From NCBI RefSeq assembly GCF_900130045.1, contig NZ_FQXT01000006.1, positions 226,619 to 290,618 on the forward strand: a stretch of DNA of 64,000 nucleotides, read 5' to 3'. The notes below the pieces were generated by a model that saw only the letters and a program-made list of their open reading frames with translations, searched no databases and had not been told where the DNA came from. Position numbers and translations under genes: made by a program. Source of the DNA: Leeuwenhoekiella palythoae. Lineage in GTDB: Bacteria > Bacteroidota > Bacteroidia > Flavobacteriales > Flavobacteriaceae. The number at the start of each line of letters is the position of its first letter. The first letter of the stretch is position 1. Of this stretch, positions 41,465 to 49,490 are shown piece by piece.

Positions 41465-42778
41465 ATGGGAACATTTCAGATAGAAGGAGGGCATCAGCTC
41501 AAAGGATCCATCCAACCTCAAGGTGCAAAAAATGAAGCCTTACAAATACTTTGCGCGGTTTTATTAACTCCGGAAAAAGTAGTCATTGACAACATCCCTG
41601 ATATTGTAGATGTCAATAAGCTCATCACTATTTTGAGCAATCTGGGAGTAAAAATTCAAAAACTAGGTAAAGGCAAATACTCTTTTAAAAGTGATGCACT
41701 GCACTTAGAGTATTTAGAAAGTGAACAATTCAAAAAAGAAGGTGGCGGTTTGCGCGGTTCTATAATGATCGTTGGGCCTTTACTAGCACGCTTCGGTAAA
41801 GGATATATTCCGCGTCCGGGGGGTGATAAAATTGGGCGTAGACGTCTGGATACCCATTTTGAAGGAATGATCAAACTGGGTGCAAAATTTCGATATAATA
41901 AAGAAGAGCGCTTTTACGGCGTAGAAGCTCCTGAAGGTTTACGCGGAACGTTTATGCTTCTGGATGAAGCTTCGGTAACCGGTACAGCAAATATTGTTAT
42001 GGCTGCGGTAATGGCCGAAGGAGAGACCACAATTTATAACGCGGCTTGTGAACCTTATTTACAACAGCTGTGTAAAATGCTCAATAAAATGGGCGCAAAG
42101 ATCAGTGGTATTGGTTCAAATATGCTTAAGATCGAAGGTGTAAAAGCACTTAATGGCTGTGAGCATAGCATTTTGCCTGATATGATCGAGATCGGTTCTT
42201 GGATCGGGCTGGCAGCAATGACTAAAAGTGAGATCACTATTAAAAATGTAAGCTGGAATGATTTAGGACTTATTCCTGCTACCTTTAGAAAGCTGGGGAT
42301 CACCGTTGAAAAACGAGGTGACGATATTTTTATTCCTGCGCATACTGAAGGCTATGAAATTGAAACTTTTATTGACGGCTCGTTTATGACCATCAGCGAT
42401 GCACCTTGGCCGGGATTCACTCCAGACTTATTGAGTATTGTTTTGGTAGTGGCAACGCAAGCCAAAGGTGAAGTATTAATCCATCAAAAAATGTTTGAAA
42501 GCCGTCTGTTTTTCGTAGATAAATTAATTGATATGGGGGCGAAGATCATTCTTTGTGATCCGCATCGCGCTACGGTTATTGGGCACGACTTTAAATCAAC
42601 TTTAAAAGCTACCACGATGAGTTCGCCAGATATTCGGGCGGGTATTTCTTTGTTAATCGCGGCATTGAGCGCCAAAGGCACTTCTACAATTCATAACATT
42701 GAGCAAATAGATCGCGGTTATGAGAATATTGATGAACGTCTTAGAGCGATTGGTGCAAAGATCATCAGAACCGCTTAA
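41465..42778 (+). CDS. murA: UDP-N-acetylglucosamine 1-carboxyvinyltransferase, Asp-type
   Basis: Adds enolpyruvate to UDP-GlcNAc, the first committed step of peptidoglycan synthesis. It has 437 residues in two similar alpha/beta domains. Lys22 (AKNEA) is the substrate-binding lysine. In the catalytic loop the usual Cys (Cys115 in E. coli) is replaced by Asp121 (PGGDKIGRR). Asp-type MurA enzymes are active but are not alkylated by fosfomycin, so the organism is expected to be intrinsically resistant at this target. It follows DUF4290 and ends at a long terminator. Confidence 0.96.
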   Translation: MGTFQIEGGHQLKGSIQPQGAKNEALQILCAVLLTPEKVVIDNIPDIVDVNKLITILSNLGVKIQKLGKGKYSFKSDALHLEYLESEQFKKEGGGLRGSIMIVGPLLARFGKGYIPRPGGDKIGRRRLDTHFEGMIKLGAKFRYNKEERFYGVEAPEGLRGTFMLLDEASVTGTANIVMAAVMAEGETTIYNAACEPYLQQLCKMLNKMGAKISGIGSNMLKIEGVKALNGCEHSILPDMIEIGSWIGLAAMTKSEITIKNVSWNDLGLIPATFRKLGITVEKRGDDIFIPAHTEGYEIETFIDGSFMTISDAPWPGFTPDLLSIVLVVATQAKGEVLIHQKMFESRLFFVDKLIDMGAKIILCDPHRATVIGHDFKSTLKATTMSSPDIRAGISLLIAALSAKGTSTIHNIEQIDRGYENIDERLRAIGAKIIRTA

Positions 42779-42790
42779 CATCGTAAACGT

Positions 42791-42839
42791 ATACAAACAA
42801 AAAAATCTCGGTATCAAGCCGAGATTTTTTTGTTTGTAT
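42791..42839. terminator. 21-bp perfect hairpin, bidirectional terminator
   Basis: A 21-base arm (42791-42811) starting ATACAAAC and ending TCTCGG is exactly complementary to 42819-42839, with a TATCAAG loop. The core ATCTCGG/CCGAGAT is flanked by A7 and T7, so it works for murA (+) and the nucleotidase gene (-). Confidence 0.95.
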
Positions 42840-42853
42840 ATAGTTCTAACCGG

Positions 42854-43375
42854 TTACAGTAATAAATCAGCGATATCCTGCCAAGTATCGGCACGGTCAA
42901 AACCGTTAGTATTTACATTGTGTGGTGAGGTAAATTGAATACCACGACCTTCAAAAGCTGCTAAATTGTAAGAGCGATCATCTATTAAAACGTCACCGCG
43001 TAGCACGTGTTTATGACCGCACAAAATACGATTTTGCCACGGAATAAAAGGGAAATGTTTATCAAGCCAATCTGCTTTTTCCTCAAGGCTGGTTTTAAAT
43101 TGCATGGCAGCAGAAGCGATATATAAGTCGTGTTTGTCGTGTAGTTCACGCATAACCTCCTGGCTGTCTTTCATCACTTTCAGATCAATAAAAAAGCCAC
43201 GCTCATTGGCGTGATTGCGCACGTAACCTTGATGTGGTTCGGGCACCATTTGCCACACTTCGTGACCTAAGCAGTCTTCTTTTTTAAGAGTTGCGTTGTA
43301 TTTGTTGTTGTAGAGGTCAATGTGCGCCTGATAAGTATCGGCGATCACCTCGTCCATATCTACGAATATTGTCAT
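42854..43375 (-). CDS. 5'(3')-deoxyribonucleotidase-like HAD phosphatase
   Basis: A 173-residue HAD-superfamily enzyme of the NT5C type that removes phosphate from deoxynucleotides. Motif I is FVDMDEVIAD (nucleophile Asp and general acid Asp two apart), motif II is YIASAAM, motif III includes KADWLDKHF and the metal-binding acid pair is VLIDDRSYN. The ATG at 43375 is used because motif I starts immediately after it, as in the family; 14 upstream codons are unsupported. It is convergent with murA. Confidence 0.88.
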   Translation of the reverse strand: MTIFVDMDEVIADTYQAHIDLYNNKYNATLKKEDCLGHEVWQMVPEPHQGYVRNHANERGFFIDLKVMKDSQEVMRELHDKHDLYIASAAMQFKTSLEEKADWLDKHFPFIPWQNRILCGHKHVLRGDVLIDDRSYNLAAFEGRGIQFTSPHNVNTNGFDRADTWQDIADLLL

Positions 43376-43506
43376 TGTGTAAGGGTTTTGATAAAATGCC
43401 AAAATACGGCATAGCATTGAAAACTAGTTTAAATTCACCTTAAAAAATCAGTAACCCTTGGTAACGCAAAGGTTTTAAATAGTTATTTTTAGAAAGAAGC
43501 CAATTT

Positions 43507-43803
43507 ATGTGGAAATTTTATCGCGATATTACCCGTTTTGCCGCATTATTTGCGTTGGTCTGCATTCCCATTGGAAGTTTGACGAGTGCAACCGTGCTCT
43601 TTGGGATCTTAGGCACTCCTGTAGGATTATTGATGTTTCACTATTTTCAGAAGGAAGAATTCTATGGATATTACAATCTGGGATATACTAAGCTGAAATT
43701 GATAGGGACTACTTGGTTGGTTAATTTGGCGCTGACCCCCGTACTTTTACTACTTTCATTTATAATTTTAAAATTGGTACGCCTTGGCGCTATTGCAAGT
43801 TAA
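43507..43803 (+). CDS. Small membrane protein, partner of ABC ATPase
   Basis: A 98-residue protein with two or three TM segments (about 12-32, 33-47, 65-92) and the short loop FHYFQKEEFYGYYNLGYTKLKL. It is not assigned to a known family. Its stop lies inside the next gene (overlap of about 20 bp), so it is coupled to the ABC ATPase and may be the membrane side of that system, although it is far too small for a normal permease. Confidence 0.75.
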   Translation: MWKFYRDITRFAALFALVCIPIGSLTSATVLFGILGTPVGLLMFHYFQKEEFYGYYNLGYTKLKLIGTTWLVNLALTPVLLLLSFIILKLVRLGAIAS

Positions 43804-44467
43804 TAACATCAGCAAAAGTTTTGGGAAGAAGCAAATTCTAGAATCTGCAGATTTTCAGTTGGCAACGGGAGAGATTTTAGGAGTTTTTGGGCGAAATGGT
43901 AGTGGGAAAAGCACGTTGCTCACCATTCTATTCGGTACTCAAACTGCTAAAACCGGAACTATAAAGATCAACGAAACGCAGCATTCCGTCAGGAAACACT
44001 TTTGGAATAAAAATCCTATCGTCGCTAATGAACTTATTGGGTATTTACCACAATTCAGTTTTTTATCGCAATCCTCAAAAGTTTGGGATTTAATTCCCAG
44101 ATATTTTGAAGGGGCAGCACAAGATTTAATTTTTAGAGCGCCACGAATGTCTAAAATCGCAAATCGTAAAGTAAACGAACTTTCTTTAGGCGAGCGGCGC
44201 TATCTCGAGGTTTTGATCGTTGGTAATTTAAAGCATCCATTTCTTTTACTGGACGAACCTTTCTCGATGGTTGAGCCTTTGTTCAAAGGATTGATTCACG
44301 AGTTTTTAAGTTCGTTAAAATCAAAAAAGGGTATTTTACTCACTGATCATTACTATCAGGATGTGTGGCAACTGGCAGATCGCAATCTTGTTTTAAAGGA
44401 TGGAAAATTAAAAACTGTAAATGCTTTAGAAGATCTGGTTAACGCCGGTTATTTACGAAGTATGTAA
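43784..44467 (+). CDS. ABC transporter ATP-binding protein
   Basis: A 227-residue ATPase with Walker A FGRNGSGKSTLL (about 35-46), signature LSLGERRYLEV, Walker B PFLLLDEPFSMVEP and H-loop LLTDHYYQD. The D-loop is unusual (SMVEPLFK rather than SGLDP). The start is a TTG, at 43784 or three codons on; neither has an ATG. It overlaps the small membrane gene. No typical permease follows, so the transported substrate is unknown. A Flavobacteriia lineage of such isolated ATPases exists. Confidence 0.85.
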   Translation: MALLQVNNISKSFGKKQILESADFQLATGEILGVFGRNGSGKSTLLTILFGTQTAKTGTIKINETQHSVRKHFWNKNPIVANELIGYLPQFSFLSQSSKVWDLIPRYFEGAAQDLIFRAPRMSKIANRKVNELSLGERRYLEVLIVGNLKHPFLLLDEPFSMVEPLFKGLIHEFLSSLKSKKGILLTDHYYQDVWQLADRNLVLKDGKLKTVNALEDLVNAGYLRSM

Positions 44468-44477
44468 ACGCTTAATT

Positions 44478-45215
44478 ATGAAAGATAATTTTTCAAACCA
44501 CGCACAAGATTATGCTAAGTTCAGACCTACGTACCCAAAAGCGGTATTCGAATTTTTGTATGAATTAATTCCGGAAAAATTAAATGCTTGGGATGTTGCG
44601 ACCGGTAATGGGCAAGTCGCTGTTGAGCTTGCAACAAATTTTCAAAATGTTTTGGCAACCGACTTGAGTGCGCAGCAACTCGCCGAAGCACCACAGCTGA
44701 AGAATATAGCGTATCGAGTTCAAACATCAGAAACAGCATTTGATTACGATGCAAAATTTGATCTTATCACTGTTGCTCAGGCAATTCATTGGTTTGATTT
44801 TGATAAATTCTATGCGAATGTAAAAGCACACTTAGCACCTCAAGGTATTTTAGCGGTGATAGGATATTCGGTTTTTGAAACTTCAGGAAAATTAAACGAA
44901 GTGATTCAGCATTTTTATAAAAACATCACCGACAAGTATTGGGATCCTGAGCGGCGGTATCTTGATGAACATTACCAAACGATTCCTTTTCCTTTTCAAG
45001 AAATTACCGTTCCAAAATTTGAGATGGAAGTCCGATGGACAAAAGTTCAATTTCTAAATTATTTGAACACATGGTCTGCGGTTAAGCATTATGAAAAGGC
45101 AAACGGTCAGAATCCGCTTGAGCTGATTAAGGCAGATGTTGAGGCCAATTGGGGAAATGCGGTCATACGCAAGTTTAGTTTTCCGTTACTTTTTAGACTA
45201 GGGATGAACACCTAA
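44478..45215 (+). CDS. Class I SAM-dependent methyltransferase
   Basis: A 245-residue cytoplasmic methyltransferase of the small-molecule type (similar to trans-aconitate or farnesoic acid methyltransferases). The opening FSNHAQDYAKFRPTYP is typical. Motif I is WDVATGNGQVAVELA, the SAM acidic loop is LATDLSAQQLAEA, and motif IV FDLITVAQAIHWFDFDKFY is the family signature. It begins 10 bp after the ABC ATPase gene. Its stop overlaps the convergent small lipoprotein gene by 4 bp. The substrate is unknown. Confidence 0.88.
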   Translation: MKDNFSNHAQDYAKFRPTYPKAVFEFLYELIPEKLNAWDVATGNGQVAVELATNFQNVLATDLSAQQLAEAPQLKNIAYRVQTSETAFDYDAKFDLITVAQAIHWFDFDKFYANVKAHLAPQGILAVIGYSVFETSGKLNEVIQHFYKNITDKYWDPERRYLDEHYQTIPFPFQEITVPKFEMEVRWTKVQFLNYLNTWSAVKHYEKANGQNPLELIKADVEANWGNAVIRKFSFPLLFRLGMNT

Positions 45216-45403
45216 TTCTTCTTATTCTTGTTTTTCTTTTTTTGTTGTCCCGGAGCAAAAGCTTTTGCACTTTGAGCTCCATATACTTTTTTGACCTGGC
45301 CGGGTGCACTATTATTAGCATTTCTAGAGGTGCGATAGCTAGAGCAAGAAGCTGAGGATAAAATCATTGCGCCTAGCGCCAATAGTAAAACAAGCTTTTT
45401 CAT
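45212..45403 (-). CDS. Small basic lipoprotein with PGQxKK repeats
   Basis: A 63-residue lipoprotein precursor with signal peptide and Cys20 in SSASC. The mature part is very basic, with two similar units APGQVKKVYGAQSAKAF and APGQQKKKNKNKKN. Similar tiny proteins are common in Bacteroidota (sometimes labelled 'quinol oxidase subunit 4' without proof). It could bind anionic envelope polymers. It is convergent with, and overlaps by four bases, the methyltransferase gene. Confidence 0.8.
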   Translation of the reverse strand: MKKLVLLLALGAMILSSASCSSYRTSRNANNSAPGQVKKVYGAQSAKAFAPGQQKKKNKNKKN

Positions 45404-45494
45404 AGTAGTTTTCTTTTAGGTAAAGATAAAAGTGCAAAAGCGTAGTTTTTTGCGATTTAAGTATTGCTTAATAAAGGTTTAGGAATTTTTAGTA

Positions 45495-46799
45495 TTAGGA
45501 TACCGCAGCTTTATACGTTTTGAGACAGCGCTCTCGAGCCTCTTTATGGTTTACCATTTTTTCAGGATACTCCTCAGTATCAAATTCCGGCACAAACTCT
45601 TTGATGTATTTTTTGTCTTTATCAAACTTATCTACCTGTGTCATCGGGTTGAAAATTCTAAAATAAGGCGCTGCATCTACACCGCTTCCGGCCGCCCATT
45701 GCCAGTTACCTACATTGCTTGATTGCTCATAATCCAGAAGTTTTTCTGCAAAATAGGCTTCGCCCCAGCGCCAATCGATCAACAGGTGTTTGCATAAAAA
45801 ACTTGCTACCAGCATACGCACGCGATTATGCATATAGCCGGTCGTGTTCAGTTGACGCATTCCCGCATCAACTAGCAAATAACCGGTTTCTCCTTTTTTC
45901 CATTTTTCAAATTCCTTTTTATTGTTGCGCCATTCAATACGGTCATATTTTGATCTAAAGGCATTGTTCACCGTTTTAGGATAATGATATAGAATCTGCA
46001 TAAAGAATTCGCGCCAAATAAGTTCGCTCCAGAAAACGGTGTTTTTTTCGGCAATTGCTTTTTTTACCATTTTGCGAACACTCACCGTACCAAAACGCAA
46101 ATGCGGACCCAAATGCGATGTGCCATCCTGCGCAGGGAAATTACGGGTATCTTCATAATTCTGTATTAAGGTCGGGGTAACATCATACTCCGGTATTTCA
46201 ATAGAAGATTTTTTAAAGCCCATATCGCTCAGATCGAGATTGGGCAATCTGCTGTTCTGGATTAGATTTTTTAAATGCTGACTGGTGTAATGAATTTTTA
46301 GATGCTCGTCTTCGTCAAAAATTTCCTGCCATTTATTTTTATAAGGGGTGTACACCACATAAGGATCTCCATCGCCTTTGACCACTTCGTCTTTTTCAAA
46401 AATCACTTGATCTTTGTATGTTTTAAAGTTGATATCTTCCTTGTTAAGCAACTTTTTTATGTGCTCATCACGCTCAAGGGCATAAGGTTCATAATCGTGG
46501 TTGGTATATATTGTGTCAATATCGTAGTCCTTAATGAGTTGTTTCCATACAGTTTCAGGCTTACCGTAAAATAACGCTAGTGAACTGCCGTGATCTTCCT
46601 GTAATTCGTTGCGCATTTTCTGAAGCGTTTCATAAATAAACGTTACGCGTGCATCGTCTTTTGGGAGTTCGTTTAAAATTTCCTTGTCAAAAATGAAAAT
46701 GGGTAAAACCGGATGCGAGCCTTTTAATGCTTCTAAAAAACCTACATTATCATCTAGCCTTAGATCCCTGCGAAACCAAAATATTGAAACTGTACTCAT
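45495..46799 (-). CDS. Deoxyribodipyrimidine photolyase (CPD photolyase/cryptochrome family)
   Basis: Light-dependent DNA repair flavoprotein of 434 residues. The N-terminal antenna domain opens IFWFRRDLRLDDN. The FAD-binding domain contains TGYMHNRVRMLVASFLCKHLLIDWRWGE and SSNVGNWQWAAGSGVDAAPYFRIFNP, with the Asn and Trp residues expected for a CPD photolyase. The C-terminus is short. It is the last gene of the SRPBCC-SDR-photolyase operon, separated from the SDR gene by repeat copy D. A light-sensing cryptochrome role is less likely. Confidence 0.93.
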   Translation of the reverse strand: MSTVSIFWFRRDLRLDDNVGFLEALKGSHPVLPIFIFDKEILNELPKDDARVTFIYETLQKMRNELQEDHGSSLALFYGKPETVWKQLIKDYDIDTIYTNHDYEPYALERDEHIKKLLNKEDINFKTYKDQVIFEKDEVVKGDGDPYVVYTPYKNKWQEIFDEDEHLKIHYTSQHLKNLIQNSRLPNLDLSDMGFKKSSIEIPEYDVTPTLIQNYEDTRNFPAQDGTSHLGPHLRFGTVSVRKMVKKAIAEKNTVFWSELIWREFFMQILYHYPKTVNNAFRSKYDRIEWRNNKKEFEKWKKGETGYLLVDAGMRQLNTTGYMHNRVRMLVASFLCKHLLIDWRWGEAYFAEKLLDYEQSSNVGNWQWAAGSGVDAAPYFRIFNPMTQVDKFDKDKKYIKEFVPEFDTEEYPEKMVNHKEARERCLKTYKAAVS

Positions 46800-46810
46800 A
46801 AATTATTTTT

Positions 46811-46894
46811 TAGGCTTTTTTAAGGCTTTAAGATCCTTTAAGTCGGCCTCGAAATTAAAAATTTGTTCCTATCGAAAGTCTTGTGGACTTACTT
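46811..46894 (-). repeat. Dispersed ~100-bp element, copy D (degenerate)
   Basis: Minus strand: AAGTAAGTCC, then AACAAATTTTTAATTTCGAGG, and a weak end (AAAGCCTTAAAAAAGCC). It sits 10 bp after the SDR stop, between the SDR and photolyase genes. It is the only minus-strand copy out of frame with the upstream gene, and it lacks the TATCGGG hairpin. Confidence 0.7.
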
Positions 46895-46904
46895 TAGGAT
46901 TATT

Positions 46905-47600
46905 TTAGTGAATGTTTAAGGTAGACATTCCGCCATCAATACCCAGAATTTGACCGGTTACCCAGCTGCTTTCTTCACTGAGTAAAAATGCGGCTACCTT
47001 AGCAATATCCTGTGGTGTTCCCACACGTTTTAGTGGATGACGTTCATCCATCTTTTCTTTTTTCTTTTCATTGCCCAGTAGGCGAGAAGCTAGTGGTGTA
47101 TCGGTCAGGCTGGGTGCGATCACGTTGACCCTATATTGTGGTGCATATTCTGCCGCAAGCGCTTTGGCGAAACCCTCAATAGCTCCTTTGGCTGCTGCAA
47201 CGCTGGTATGAAAAGGCATTCCCATTTTAACTGCTACCGTACTGAAAAACACCAAACTCGCCTGATCTGATTTTTTCAAACGATCCTCAATTGCTTTCAA
47301 CGACTTAATAAGTCCCATAAAGTTTAACTGAAGATCTTCGTTAAAGGTTTCTTCAGAAAGCATTTTAAAAGGCTTAAGGTTGATAGAACCGGGACAATAT
47401 ACAAATCCGTCTAATACATCCGGAAGCGTTTCGGTTTCTAAAGTGTCTTGAGTTACATCGTATTTGATGTGGGTAACATTTTCGGGTAAATCTTCTTCAG
47501 TACGTGACGCAACATAAATCGTGTAGTCGCTGTCTAGAGTTTCAATGATGCTCTTTCCGATTCCATGAGAGCCTCCAATAAGTAGTATATTCTTTTTCAT
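46905..47600 (-). CDS. Short-chain dehydrogenase/reductase family, catalytic Tyr missing
   Basis: A 231-residue Rossmann protein. The cofactor motif is LLIGGSHGIGKSI and the later NVIAPSLTDTPLAS and WVTGQILGIDGGMS segments are typical SDR. The catalytic YxxxK reads VAAAK (in HTSVAAAKGAIEGFAKAL), so the Tyr is absent while the Lys is kept. It may be inactive, use another acid, or act as a binding protein. It lies between the SRPBCC and photolyase genes in a set often found together in Bacteroidota. Confidence 0.9.
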   Translation of the reverse strand: MKKNILLIGGSHGIGKSIIETLDSDYTIYVASRTEEDLPENVTHIKYDVTQDTLETETLPDVLDGFVYCPGSINLKPFKMLSEETFNEDLQLNFMGLIKSLKAIEDRLKKSDQASLVFFSTVAVKMGMPFHTSVAAAKGAIEGFAKALAAEYAPQYRVNVIAPSLTDTPLASRLLGNEKKKEKMDERHPLKRVGTPQDIAKVAAFLLSEESSWVTGQILGIDGGMSTLNIH

Positions 47601-47607
47601 AGCAATT

Positions 47608-48120
47608 TTAATTTAAGATATCTTCTCTTGAAATGCCCTCTAAATTCCCTTTCGGTTTCGTGTAGGTACCAAATAGTTCTGTGAGTTTTTGTTCTCTGTA
47701 TTCAAAAATCTCCTGCAGTTTGGGTTTCACTAAAACAGGACGCACCAATTGTCCTAAGATCCCTGCCGGAACCTTATAATCAACAATATCTTCCATTTCT
47801 ACACCTCCTGGAATTTCTTTTAAAAAGTGTTTGTGATGCCATAACGAATAGGGGCCAAAACGCTGCTCATCTACAAAATACTCCAGATGTTTTACGTGCG
47901 TGATCTCGGTCACCCACTTCGTATTGATACCCGCAATAGGCGTCACATTATACTGAATAATCTGACCCGGAAACATTGGGCGATCTGCGCCCGATAAGAT
48001 TTCAAAACCCATATAATCTGGTGTGATTACTTTAAGATTTTTAGGATCAGAAAGAAAACTCCACGCTTTTTCTAAGCTAATGGGAAGGTTTTGTTTGGTG
48101 TGTAAGGTGTAAATTTTCAT
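47608..48120 (-). CDS. SRPBCC family protein
   Basis: A 170-residue protein of the Bet v 1/START-like superfamily. It opens YTLHTKQNLPISLEKAWSFLSDPKNL and continues FPGQIIQYNVTPIAGINTKWVTEITHV, typical of the 'cyclase/dehydrase' branch found beside SDR and photolyase genes. It should form a hydrophobic ligand pocket; the ligand is not known, but pigments or quinones are possible. It is the first gene of the operon, behind the paired palindromes at 48208-48243. Confidence 0.82.
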   Translation of the reverse strand: MKIYTLHTKQNLPISLEKAWSFLSDPKNLKVITPDYMGFEILSGADRPMFPGQIIQYNVTPIAGINTKWVTEITHVKHLEYFVDEQRFGPYSLWHHKHFLKEIPGGVEMEDIVDYKVPAGILGQLVRPVLVKPKLQEIFEYREQKLTELFGTYTKPKGNLEGISREDILN

Positions 48121-48536
48121 AGCATTTTAAACTTTTCAATAAAACGGATTAGGAGTAAACTAGCTTCTAAACCGTTTCTATTGATTTTGAAGTAAATATA
48201 AAGGCTATTTTGTTTAACAAAAAGACTATTGAGTTAAACAAAAATTAAAGTTGATTTTAAAAGGTTCTTCGGAAATACTTCAAATTAATATCTGTTTCAA
48301 GAATTTTTGAGGTTAAAGCTTGTCACGAACTTTAATTATTTTTCAATTAAAAGCCTCAAGGAATTGAACTTTCGGAAGCAATTTAGATTCAAAAAATAAA
48401 CAAATCTTAAATTCTAAAACCGACTTAAATCGTAATTTGGTAGCTCAAGTTATAACGTTGTAATTCTATTTATTTTTTAAGTAAATTACAGGTTAATGAA
48501 TTGAATTTAAACACACTACTAATTAATTGTTTTAAA
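48121..48536. other. Divergent intergenic region upstream of the photolyase operon
   Basis: A 416-bp AT-rich gap. It contains a TATATTTA element on the minus strand (48200-48193) and the paired palindromes described separately. The part nearest the DUF2911 gene shows no clear promoter; the best is TAATTTGG near 48434. No RNA gene or short conserved ORF was seen. Confidence 0.6.
48208..48243 (-). promoter_or_regulatory. Paired palindromic operators upstream of the photolyase operon
   Basis: Site 1 is TTTTGTTTAACAAAA (48208-48222), a 15-bp palindrome. Site 2 centres on GTTAAAC (48233-48239), 21 bp away centre to centre. The outer TTTTGTTTAAC and GTTAAACAAAA are also perfect 11-bp inverted arms. 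Site 1 lies 8-22 bases upstream of the -7-like TATATTTA, in the promoter spacer, the usual place for a MerR-family regulator. A similar palindrome occurs at 54884-54896. Confidence 0.55.
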
Positions 48537-49376
48537 ATGAAAAAAATAATCCTTTCTTGTTTTCTAGCTTTGAGCGCTTTGACTCAGGCGCAAATTCAAA
48601 CCCCGGCTGCGAGTGCTCACGCCACGTTGACCCAAACGGTGGGACTTACCGAGGTAACTGTAGACTACTCTAGACCTAACAGACGCGGCCGCGAGATCGT
48701 GGGTAACTTAGTTCCTTATGGAAAGATCTGGCGTACCGGTGCCAATGCAACAACAAAGTTTACTGTAGATAAACCTGTGCGTATCGCAGATAAAGAGTTG
48801 GCTGCAGGTACTTATAGTGTTTATACCGTTCCCGGTGAAGATATGTGGGAAGTAGTTTTTTATACTGATCACAGCAACCCGTTGATCACTGAGTTTGAGG
48901 ATAGCAAAATCGCTTTGCGTACGATGGTAGAACCCATTGAAATGCCTATGAATATGGAAACGTTTACCATAGTGATCGATGATGTAATGGCAGATAGCGC
49001 TGTAATGAGCTTTTTATGGGACAACACTATTGTACCGGTAAAATTCTCTGTGAATACAGATGCAGAAGTTATGGCCAATATTGAGCAAGCGCTTCAGGGG
49101 CCATCGGCGGGAGATTATTATAATGCAGCAGTGTATTACTTAAACAGTGGCAAAGATATTCAACAAGCAAAGACGTGGATGGATGAAGCGATGGCAAAAA
49201 CCGAAACTCCACGATTCTGGCAATTACGTCAGCAGTCTTTGATCTTAGCCAAAGCCGGAGATAAAAAAGGAGCTATTGAAGCGGCGAAGGCATCCTTAGC
49301 AGGAGCTAAAGCAGCAGGCAATGCTGATTACGTAAAAATGAATACCGATTCACTTAAAGAATGGGGTGGGATGTAA
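48537..49376 (+). CDS. DUF2911 domain secreted protein
   Basis: A 279-residue exported protein with signal peptide MKKIILSCFLALSALTQAQ. The DUF2911 domain spans about 20-170 (VDYSRPNRRGREIVGNLVPYGKIWRTGANATTKFTVDKPV is the hallmark). After it comes a helical tetratricopeptide-like tail (NIEQALQGPSAGDYYNAAVYYLNSGKDIQQAKTWMDEA). The ATG at 48537 starts the signal peptide; an upstream TTG extends it without support. The family is common in Bacteroidota; no activity is known. It ends at a strong terminator. Confidence 0.88.
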   Translation: MKKIILSCFLALSALTQAQIQTPAASAHATLTQTVGLTEVTVDYSRPNRRGREIVGNLVPYGKIWRTGANATTKFTVDKPVRIADKELAAGTYSVYTVPGEDMWEVVFYTDHSNPLITEFEDSKIALRTMVEPIEMPMNMETFTIVIDDVMADSAVMSFLWDNTIVPVKFSVNTDAEVMANIEQALQGPSAGDYYNAAVYYLNSGKDIQQAKTWMDEAMAKTETPRFWQLRQQSLILAKAGDKKGAIEAAKASLAGAKAAGNADYVKMNTDSLKEWGGM

Positions 49377-49397
49377 GCAACATCTAATGCTAATTAT

Positions 49398-49424
49398 AAA
49401 AGCCGGGTAATCCCCGGCTTTTTT
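49398..49424. terminator. Bidirectional terminator
   Basis: AAAAGCCGGG (49398-49407) and CCCGGCTTTT (from 49413) with a TAATC loop and a T6 run. It lies between the DUF2911 gene and the convergent oxidoreductase gene. Confidence 0.9.
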
Positions 49425-49490
49425 GTTGGTGCTATTTTCAGAATTATTTAGATTTCGCTCTGCGGTTTTTTAGAGTTGCTTTGAGTCAGT

